From positions 6,115,137 through 6,179,136 of the forward strand of contig CM030933.1 of assembly GCA_018136815.1 (NCBI GenBank): a stretch of 64,000 bases of DNA. The letters run 5' to 3'. This document shows, in pieces, positions 56,531 to 64,000 of this stretch. Under the pieces are notes generated by a model that worked only from the letters and a program-made list of their open reading frames with translations, made no database searches and was not told where the DNA came from. This DNA is from Isochrysis galbana. Its lineage: Eukaryota > Haptophyta > Isochrysidales > Isochrysidaceae. The translations under genes were made by a program, and so were the position numbers. Within the stretch, counting starts at the first letter, position 1. Each line of letters opens with the position of its first letter.

Positions 56531-57050
56531 AGGCTCCCTGTACAGCGCGCCGCGCGCCGCCCCCGCGTCGGCCCTAAGGCCGCAACGCGCAACGCTAAAA
56601 TTTTCTGCCGCGCGTGCGCGCTACTCGCTACCGCTACAAATTACATCATTTAAGATGTAAGCTTATGGTATCACCATCACCTTGTGGTCCCTATTTACTA
56701 TTTACTGGCCGACGATCTTCTCGCACTGGTATATCTGGTCCTTGGCGGCGGAGTCGAACAGGCTCGTCGGCGCGCTTACACCCTCCCTTGCCTTTCGGCT
56801 TGGGCCGCGCGGCAGCCACTTCAGCCTCCACCACATCTCTGAGCTTTGGCCCGCGCTTTCCCATGTCGCCGCGTCGCGCGTCGCCGCCACTGACTGGGGA
56901 GAGCCGCTACTGCGCACCATGTGACCGGCGTGTGCACGCGCGCCGTGTCACCAGAAAAAAGTTTGGTGTCACCGGGGGGCGCGCGCGCGTCGTGTCACCG
57001 GCATGTACACGCGGGCCGCGTCACCGGCATCACGGCGCGCGTGAACGTGG
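56531..57050. other. Interval between LINE-A and the satellite
   Basis: From 56920 to 57045 there are several copies of a GTGTCACCGG / CGTGTGCACGCGCG word leading into the satellite. No gene supported. Confidence 0.4.
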
Positions 57051-58618
57051 CGATGGCTGATTTCAACGAGGTTTCGGCGCGCGTCCCGCCCGTATGGCGT
57101 GACTGTGTGGGTGGCCCCTGTGTATTTGGTGTCTGGAGGGGCCCCCCATCCGGATGGATCGTCGAAAACGGGCGCGCAGCGCGTCCGGCGTCGGTTCGAA
57201 GTTGAGCTCTCCGGGCCTCCCTCGGAGACGTCAACCGTCAAATGGGCTCCACGGATGGCTGATTTCAACGAGATTTCGGCGCGCGCCCCGCCCGATTGGT
57301 GTGACTTTGTGGGTGGCCCCTGTGTGTTTGGTGTCTGGAGGGGCCCCCCATCCGGATGGATCGTCGAAAACGGGCGCGCAGCGCGTCCGGCGTCGGTTCG
57401 AAGTTGGGCTCTCCGGGCCTCCCTCGGAGACGTCAACCGTCAAATGGGCTCCACGGATGGCTGATTTCAACGAGATTTCGGCGCGCGCCCCGCCCGATTG
57501 GTGTGACTTTGTGGGTGGCCCCTGTGTGTTTGGTGTCTGGAGGGGCCCCCCATCCGGATGGATCGTCGAAAACGGGCGCGCAGCGCGTCCGGCGTCGGTT
57601 CGAAGTTGGGCTCTCCGGGCCTCCCTCGGAGACGTCAACCGTCAAATGGGCTCCACGGATGGCTGATTTCAACGAGATTTCGGCGCGCGCCCCGCCCGAT
57701 TGGTGTGACTTTGTGGGTGGCCCCTGTGTGTTTGGTGTCTGGAGAGGCCCCCCATCCGGATGGATCGTCGAAAACGGGCGCGTAGCGCGTCCGGCATCAG
57801 TTCGAAGTTGGGCTCTCCGGGCCTCCCTCGGAGACGTCAAACGTCGAATGGGCTCCACGGATGGCTGATTTCAACGAGGTTTCGGCGCGCGGCCCGCCCG
57901 ATTGGCGTGACTGTGTGGGTGGCCCCTGTGTATTTGGTATCTGTCGGAGGCCCTCATCCGGATGGATCGTCGAAAACGGGCGCGCAGCGCGTCCGGCATC
58001 AGTTCGAAGTTGGGCTCTCCGGGCCTCCCTTAGAGACGTCAACCGTCAAATGGGCTCCACGGATGGCTGATTTCAACGAGATTTCGGCGCGCGCCCCGCT
58101 CGATTGGCGTGACTGTGTGGGTGGCCCCTGTGTGTTTGGTGTCTGGCGAGGCCCCCCATCCGGATGGATCGTCGAAAACGGGCGCGCAGCGCGTCCGGCA
58201 TCAGTTCGAAGTTGGGCTCTCCGGGCCTCCCTCGGAGACGGCTCAACGTTCAGTGGGGTCGGCGGATGGGTGATTTCGACGACTGTTCGGCGCACGGCCT
58301 GCCCGATTGGCGTGACCATCCGGGTGCATCCAGTGTATTTGGTATCTGGCGGGCCATGGATCGTCGAAAATGGCCACGCAGCGCGCCCGGCATCGGTTCG
58401 AAGTTGGGCTCTCCGGGCCTCCCTCGGCGACGGCTCAACGTTCAATGGGCTCGGCGGATGGGTGATTTCGACGAGGGTTCGGCGCGCGGCCTGCCCGATT
58501 GGCGTGACGATCCGGGTGAATCCTGTGTATTTAGTATCTGGTGGGGTCCCTCATCCGGATGGATCGTCGAAAACGGCCACGCAGCGCGCCCGGCATCGGT
58601 TCGAAGTTGGGCTTTTTA
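57051..58618. repeat. Satellite of eight ~202-bp units
   Basis: The unit starting ATGGCTGATTTCAACGAG is found at 57053, 57255, 57457, 57659, 57861 and 58063 with an exact 202-bp period, then at about 58266 and 58458 as diverged units (ATGGGTGATTTCGACGA). The first six units differ at only a few sites each. Because 202 is not a multiple of three, each successive unit is read in a new frame. Long open frames exist on both strands simply because one unit has almost no stops. No protein family is visible, so it is treated as a satellite. Confidence 0.9.
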
Positions 58619-58791
58619 AGCTTTTGCGATTTTAGCGTCTTTTGTCAGTTTTTGATTACGTTTTGTTGTGGGGGCCCAAGGGGGGGTCTGGGTCCTAATG
58701 GGCCCCGGATATGTGCTAGTTGGGTGTATTGGGAACTTTCTCCCGAAAAAAATCCTCAAATTTCCTCAATTCTGAGATGGTCATTTTTTCA

Positions 58792-59090
58792 CCCCTTATA
58801 AAAAAACACTGTTTGACCGCCCTATTTCTCGAAGCCGAATATAAACTCCCGGCGACAATCTTCTGCGATAACTCAGCTACCGTTGCGTCCATCAAGAATC
58901 CTGGCGTAAAAGGACGCACTCGACACTACGACAATTGGATCTGGTTTGGTCGCAAACAATATCTCGATCGTGTTTCCTTACCGATGTGGATATCGACTGA
59001 AGATCAGATCGCTGATATGATGACCAAGGCGCTTGAGAAGAATAAATTCGTAAAATTTCGCAACCTCGCGCTGGGAACATCAAATTAATC
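58792..59090 (+). mobile_element. Ty1/copia retrotransposon fossil (RNase H end of Pol)
   Basis: A fragment of about 300 bp resembles the C-terminal RNase H region of Ty1/copia polyproteins (EAEYKLPA, FCDNSATVASIKNP, ADMMTKAL in order). No LTRs, integrase or other parts are seen nearby. It is a small broken remnant, likely old. Confidence 0.75.
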
Positions 59091-59392
59091 CAACATCTTG
59101 GATTTAACCCCGCATAATGCCCCATTCTCTGACTTCATGTTTCATGTCACTTGCTTGGTAATAGCCTCCACTTCATTCAACCTCAACTAGGCAACCAGGT
59201 GCTGGGTCACGACGCAGGAATGTTACAGGTTTGGATGCCGCCGACTTAGGCGAAGAATTGTTGCTGGCCTATGTCTTTGACGCTTGAGCACATTTCAGCC
59301 TCGAAGGTAAGCTTGTACCTTTCTCGGGAATGGCAACGATTGGGAGAATCAGGGTTTCGCCTTTGGCGATGGGGGAGCGTCAGAGTTTTATT
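59091..59392. other. Unassigned interval
   Basis: Nothing recognised between the copia remnant and the next repeat. Confidence 0.3.
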
Positions 59393-59570
59393 GTTGTGTT
59401 AGTATAACCTTAGTGCTGCGGGACCGTAGCCCTTCGACGGCAACGGAGCCCCTACCCCGCGATGGGGGTGTGCGCGGTTGGCGCATGGCTCGTTCGGTGT
59501 ATGTGGCTAGGAATGCTAGCTAACAAGATGTCATACGACGCTATAAGTTCTAACGATTGGTCAGGAGAGA
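59393..59570 (-). repeat. ~175-bp SINE-like dispersed repeat, copy 2
   Basis: Reverse-oriented match to 15483-15658 along its whole length. It ends 17 bases before the start codon of the sulfotransferase-like gene, so that gene's 5' UTR and core promoter lie in or across the repeat. Confidence 0.6.
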
Positions 59571-59586
59571 GGGCTTGGCGGCCCCG

Positions 59587-60837
59587 ATGGCCGACGCAGT
59601 CTTCTTCTTGCACCTGAGCTCCGCCGGCGGCTCGTCCCTGTGCCGGCTGGCGCAGCAACAGCCGTGCTCTCGCGTCCCCTCCTGCCGTGCAAATTGCAAC
59701 CTCAACTGCGCACACCCGTGGGACTGGCGCAACTCCTGCACTCCGCCCGCATGCAGCCCTCCGGCCACACGGTGCAAGCCGGCACACTCACCCTCGTGCG
59801 CCGGGCTGCGGAGGTACGTGCGCAGGCGGAACCTGACCTTTGTGGCGTCGGAGACCATGCTGCCGTCGTGGCATCGAGAGAGATCTTCCGACCTCGCTGG
59901 TCCCGGCACTGAGACTATGCTGTGCCGCGGCTTATCGTATGTAATGTTGCTGCGAGATCCGGTGGAGCGGTTGCGATCCCAACTGGAGAGGATGCACCGC
60001 ACCGCTCCCAACGCCAAACTTCGCTCCATGCTAAACGTATCGCGCTCTCGCTTTGATCCTTCTCTTTCCTCTTCTTTAATGGGGCCGGCTGCAGTGGACA
60101 ACTACCTGATTCGGATGCTGCTAGGCCAAGATGTGTTCTTCTTGCCTCTTCGCGCCATCAACCAGAGCCATGCGGACGAGGCGGCGAGAGTGATGGCGGC
60201 TTTCTCTGCAGCGATACCACTTGAGGAACTTGACGCGGCGGGGTCGCGTTGGCTGCGCGCTGCGTTCGGCTGGAAAGGTAAACCGGCACATCTAAACTTG
60301 CATGTTGACGAGCTTGGCAGGCCAATTTCCGCCGAGGCTATGCGTCACGCAGTGGCAAAGCAGACCATCAAGTCAGCTGGACGACAAGATATGAGCACGC
60401 GTCCAGGTCAGACAAATCGGGAAGATGGCCGGAGCAGTGGCCGGAGACTGTCTGCACGAGTCGCAGCTGGCCATCGTTCGGCAAGCAGTTCTATACCAAT
60501 GAGGTCCAAATCAAGCTTAAAGCCAAGTGGGTACCATTCCAGTGCGTTCTCTCGACCTGAAGGTTCTGAGTCCACAAAGGGTAAGCCACCAGGCGGACCG
60601 TGGCAGCAACGTCTCAGCCAGCGCAGCGTCACCTTGCTGCGCGAGCTCAACAAGTACGACTTGTGGTTGTATGAGAAGGCGAAGCGGGCCTTCCGAAAGC
60701 TAGCTCTACCAGTCACACCGATAATTCGCACCAAGCGCTGCACAACGAGGGACGTCCAGTGTCCCGACATTCTTTTGCAGCGAAATGCTAGCGCCATTGC
60801 AGCGGCTGCGTACAACAATAGAATCGATACGCTCTAG
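59587..60837 (+). CDS. Sulfotransferase-like protein (Sulfotransfer_2 type)
   Basis: An intact frame of 416 residues from the ATG at 59587. The N-terminus AVFFLHLSSAGGSSLC fits the 5'-phosphosulfate-binding loop of PAPS-dependent carbohydrate sulfotransferases ('xxHIPKTGGTSL'), and YVMLLRDPVERLRSQLE at ~106 fits the 3'-phosphate-binding 'LRDPVxRxxS' block. NYLIRMLLG and later WLYEKAKRAFRK also fit the family. A Cys-rich segment (~25-65) and a basic, Ser-rich insert (~260-330) are unusual. No signal anchor is visible at the start, unlike Golgi members, so an upstream exon may be missing or a repeat may have replaced the original 5' end. Acceptor unknown. Confidence 0.72.
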   Translation: MADAVFFLHLSSAGGSSLCRLAQQQPCSRVPSCRANCNLNCAHPWDWRNSCTPPACSPPATRCKPAHSPSCAGLRRYVRRRNLTFVASETMLPSWHRERSSDLAGPGTETMLCRGLSYVMLLRDPVERLRSQLERMHRTAPNAKLRSMLNVSRSRFDPSLSSSLMGPAAVDNYLIRMLLGQDVFFLPLRAINQSHADEAARVMAAFSAAIPLEELDAAGSRWLRAAFGWKGKPAHLNLHVDELGRPISAEAMRHAVAKQTIKSAGRQDMSTRPGQTNREDGRSSGRRLSARVAAGHRSASSSIPMRSKSSLKPSGYHSSAFSRPEGSESTKGKPPGGPWQQRLSQRSVTLLRELNKYDLWLYEKAKRAFRKLALPVTPIIRTKRCTTRDVQCPDILLQRNASAIAAAAYNNRIDTL

Positions 60838-61754
60838 GAAATCGCTTCGGATTTTTTTGCGGGTTTCCTAGCTTTGCTTGGTTCCATAGAGTTGATGTTC
60901 CGTATACGCTTGGTGCGCGCCCTCAACGCGGAACCAAGTTCGGAACCAAGTTCATACTTAGTTCACTTATGGCTGGACGCGATTTCTATTTTATTTAATG
61001 TCTGTCCCCTCTCTCTCAGAGGCTCTCTCCCTTGCCCTTGCCCTTGCTCGCCTCGCTGTCTGGGGTGGCTCTATAGGCTATAGAGGGCAGTGTCTTCCCG
61101 GCGACCATATTATCCCTATGGCCCATGGCCGAACCGTCATGCTGGCGTACTGGCTCTCTTTGGGGCTGGCCACAGGTGACTAGCCAGTTAGGGAGGCGTG
61201 TGGGGTATGGTGGCCATGGTCTGGTGGCCTTGTGGAGTTAATAACGCTCTGTCGAACAGGGGATGAGAAGCGAGAATCGTAAGGCGGAGAGTGAGAGTGA
61301 GACGAGCCGGTGGCTGACGCGACCGATTGACTGAGTGGGTCGAATATAGAGAGCAGGTCCAGCAGATTGGGAGGAGGATGAGAGTCTACCATCGCGGCTC
61401 CGTGAGCACGAACGAAAAGACAAAGAAGCGACACGCGGGTCGACGCGCGAGGGAGTAGGAGTAGGGTGTCGGAGGCGAACAGATCCAATTGCCTATGGCC
61501 TATGGCCAAAGTCCCGAGTTCAAGTCAAGTAGAGTAGAACTTCTTACAAAGGTCGTTTGCTTTCATTTGGTACCCCCGACACATACACACAAACGCACCC
61601 TCACACACTCACACTCACACTCACACACACGCACACACGCACCCTCTATCTCTAGATATTACCGCATCCTTATGATGGTATTGTTGGGTGTCGGTGTCAA
61701 AGATTTTAGTTGTTGTTCTTTGAGTCGCGCCGTCTACGTAGCCATCGAGGCCAA
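60838..61754. other. Intergenic with a CA microsatellite
   Basis: A (CA)n/(CTCACA)n tract lies at about 61578-61640 and a GGAACCAAGTTC direct repeat at 60930-60950. No gene recognised. Confidence 0.4.
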
Positions 61755-63166
61755 CTATCGTTATAAACGATAGGGTCATGGAGCGCGCCACGCTCCCACC
61801 CTCTCTCGCCGCCCACCCCGCCGCGCCGACCGACCACGACATGACAGACGCTGCGCAGCCGCAGCGCCCTCCAGCCAGGGCCATGCCGGCCCAGGTGCCC
61901 GCGAGCCACGGCCCGAGCCGAGCCCACACAGCCACAATGACAGAACACATTCCAGCAGCACACAACACACCAGCACAGCCAGGCCAGCACATGCGAACCA
62001 GCGCACAGCCAGGTCCACAACTCGCAGTCTCCCATAGGGAAAGCCTCCGGGCTGGGCCCCTACAACGCCACGGCACTGACCACGTGCGCAAGCACGAGGC
62101 ACAGGCCCGGCCGGTCGAACAGACCACCATCAACACACAATTGAACCCATGCAGCAACAACTGCATGGCCCAACACACCAAAAAGCTCATAGAGACACAC
62201 AGCCCAGCGGAAACACATGGAAAGACAGACTACCAGCCCAACCCAACCACACGCGGCACGAGAGCCCGCGACGACACAAGCGAACCGCATAGGCGGACAA
62301 GAGACACACACACACAGACAACAGCACACCCAACACCTTTGGCACACCAAAGGCTACGCACACCACCAACACCCAAGAGGGAGGGGGCCGAGAGGAACCC
62401 CACCACAAGACACGCCCTAAACAAGCCATCTCGCCAAGCAGCAAAGCGACTAACCCAAAGACCCCCACCCTGCGGACACGCACAGGTAACCCCCCAAGGA
62501 GGGGACGAACAAGAAGTTGAACAAGAATACCAACACAATTATTCACAAATCATTATGACCTTCACCTCCACGGACCGCGAAATTAAAATCAAAGACGAAG
62601 AGGCTTTCAGCGCCATCGTGGCGCACCTCAACAAGCTCGAAGGCGTCGACCTCGAGCCGGAGTTTCTAGCGAAAAGCTCGTCGGGACCGTGGGAGGTCCT
62701 AGTCTCGGCGGACTGCGCACAACAATACAAGGCCAAGTTCAAGGACCAAGGCGTTTTCGCGATCCACGAGGTCAAATACCTCAGCCAGTGCACGCGGAAA
62801 CACTCCGTCGCGGAGGGTACCATGTCCTTCACTCCACCGAGGTTGACTTCCTCCGCGTCGTCGGTGTGTGCGGCGTTGTCGATGCGCACCGGACTCACCC
62901 TGGCCCGCTTCGTATCATTCATCGTCGGAAGGGAGGGGGTGGGGACGAAGGGGCTAGGGGAGGAGGACGAGGAAGCGCCGGCGAGAGGAAAGGCTCCGGA
63001 ACGCGCGCGCTTTGTGCCCCAGGAACGCGCGCGCTTTGTGCCCCAGGAACGCGCGCGCTTTGTGCCCCAGGAACGCGCGCGCTTTGTGCCCCAGACAGAG
63101 AGTTTTTGGGTCTCCCCTCCCCCCCCCCTCACGCGGAAAGGTGTCAGACCAGTGCGCGGTTTTTGA
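61755..63166 (+). mobile_element. MERA ORF1-like copy 7, 462 codons
   Basis: Hairpin CTATCGTTATAAACGATAG (61755-61773), then GGTC and ATG at 61778. The N-terminal ~250 residues are disordered and rich in Pro, Thr, His, Gln and Arg. A folded-looking segment follows (about 62545-62800: MTFTSTDREIKIKDEEAF, VAHLNKLEGVDLEPEFL, PWEVLVSADCAQQYKAKF), which resembles the RRM/C-terminal type of domain of LINE ORF1 proteins. Near the C-terminus ERARFVPQ is repeated four times in frame (about 62998-63093). It is the longest version of this family in the window and may be the ORF1 of LINE-B. No ORF2 follows. Confidence 0.6.
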
Positions 63167-63447
63167 TTGGATGGAGGTGCGCGTTTTTTTTTGATGGAGG
63201 TGCGCGTTTTTTGATGGAGGTGCGCGTTTTTTGATGGAGGTGCGCGTTTTTTTATGGAGGTGCGCTCACCGGCGCCCTGCTGATGCCTCGCTCCCCCCCC
63301 CTACCCCCTCACGCGGAAAGGTGTCAGATTTAAAAGCAAGAGGCCGATGTCCCTGGGGCACATGGACGCGCGCCCCTCGGCGGTGACTCCGGCGCAGGGG
63401 AACCCCTCTTTGGAGGCCAAGTGGGCGGTGATGGACGCGCGCGGTTA
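63167..63447. repeat. GATGGAGGTGCGCGTTTTTT tandem repeat
   Basis: Five copies of a ~21-bp unit at about 63171-63265 lie between two direct copies of CTCACGCGGAAAGGTGTCAGA (about 63129 and 63309). No gene supported. Confidence 0.55.
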
Positions 63448-63730
63448 ATGGCGAAGCGCTTCCGGGTGATTTGGACTCCCGAGTACTTCACGTCTAAGAC
63501 GTGCCTCGCTTGTGGCTCCAAATGCGGTCGATGCTCCAAGGTGGAGCGCTCCCGCCCCCTCGACGAGCAGGGACGAGTTCGGGAGATTCGAGGCCTGCGA
63601 CAGTGCCTGAATCCGGACTGCGGACCGAATGGTCAGGGAGAGCCGAAAGCGTCTCGTGTGCCCAGGGCTGCACAGCGAGATGCTAAAGATGGGCGCGCGT
63701 GGCGTGAGTTGCCGTTCGTCGTCCGAGTGC
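63448..63730 (+). pseudogene. TnpB/Fanzor-like zinc-finger and RuvC-III fragment
   Basis: From the ATG at 63448: KRFRVIWTPEYFTSKTCLAC, GSKCGRC, then EIRGLRQCLNPDC and RAAQRDAKDGRAW. 'EYxTSKTCxxCG ... RGLRQCxxxxC ... RDxxxA' is the C-terminal zinc finger and RuvC-III aspartate region of TnpB/Fanzor nucleases. The fragment is more like Fanzor2/TnpB than the copy at 9701-10500, which has the CPCG/RCHK style. The upstream RuvC blocks were not found; the frame continues past 63730 without recognisable sequence. Probably a remnant. Confidence 0.6.
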
Positions 63731-64000
63731 GGACCGGGTCGAGGAGCGAACGCGTAGTAGGCGAGCGGGGCGCGCCCAAATCTGACTTGATACACGCAAT
63801 GCGGGTTTTGTTTTTATATAATGTTACCCCCATCCCCTACCGACGCCATCGGGGCTGGCAATCTTTTCCGATGTGTAACATTCCAACACAAACCCTACAC
63901 CGAGGATTTTTGTTCAATCTTGTTCACTCCGAGCAGCATCCGCCGGCAGCACTCGCGCGCTGTGGAGCCAGCACACCGAGGATCCAACCAAGGAGCCAGT
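63731..64000. other. Window end, unassigned
   Basis: The same frame as the preceding fragment stays open but shows no recognisable domain. Confidence 0.3.

Noticed and set aside
57181-57215. Possible tRNA-type B box in each satellite unit
   Set aside because: The match lacks the final conserved C and no A box at suitable spacing was seen.
57154-58635. Open frames of 135-291 codons in the satellite, both strands
   Set aside because: The 202-bp period changes frame every unit and no domain is present; they arise because one unit lacks stops.
61621-62546. Cys/Val-rich minus-strand frames opposite the MERA ORF1
   Set aside because: Mirror frames of the ORF1 coding strand with no conserved motif.

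Overview
This window is nuclear DNA of a eukaryotic microalga with a complex (secondary, red-type) plastid; a haptophyte or a related lineage is the best guess, but the species cannot be fixed from the sequence. The reasons are GC-rich genes with short spliceosomal introns, a phosphoglycerate kinase and a ferredoxin-thioredoxin reductase variable-chain protein that both start with an ER-type signal followed by a transit-like stretch, and typical eukaryotic genes (CstF-77, PIG-W, mitochondrial bL17, NudC/CS domain, NOXRED1). Nothing here is prokaryotic.

Layout of host genes: GT90 glycosyltransferase (34-1595, +); plastid PGK (3389-4929, -) divergent from mitochondrial ribosomal bL17 (5495-6225, +); a large single-exon receptor with a periplasmic-binding-like ectodomain, one membrane helix and two TIR-like domains (11657-14938, -); FTR variable-chain-like protein (19246-19895, +); NudC-like CS protein (24660-25456, -) divergent from an Ala/Glu-rich coiled-coil protein (25621-26463, +); PIG-W/GWT1 (29219-30556, -); NOXRED1-like dehydrogenase (34193-35272, +); a small coiled-coil protein (38001-38426, -); an FtsH-like AAA protein without the protease domain (42894-44708, +); a DUF2064 protein (47273-48028, -); nine-exon CstF-77 (49894-53437, -); and a sulfotransferase-like protein (59587-60837, +).

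Between the genes the window is dense in mobile DNA. Two L1-like LINE families are visible. LINE-A (38974-41551 and 53820-56530) ends in a conserved GC-rich tail followed by poly(T). LINE-B (17460-17880, 21247-23388, 28981-29184, 35565-37433, 48640-49790) has a different 3' end. A conserved ORF1-like start, beginning MERA and preceded by a covarying hairpin, occurs seven times. A non-autonomous SINE-like family shares the LINE-A tail. There are also a 520-bp hAT-type MITE with perfect 8-bp target duplications, a palindromic 182-bp MITE, a hAT transposase remnant, two decayed Fanzor/TnpB-like (OMEGA nuclease) pieces, a fossil Ty1/copia fragment, and a satellite of eight ~202-bp units.

The most interesting items are the double-TIR receptor, the hairpin/MERA leader that keeps its pairing while its sequence changes, the Fanzor remnants, a membrane segment joined to the LINE-B C-terminal domain, and a nested LINE insertion with a 15-bp target duplication that ends exactly at the PIG-W stop codon. 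The intron donors also favour GTRCG over the usual GTRAG.
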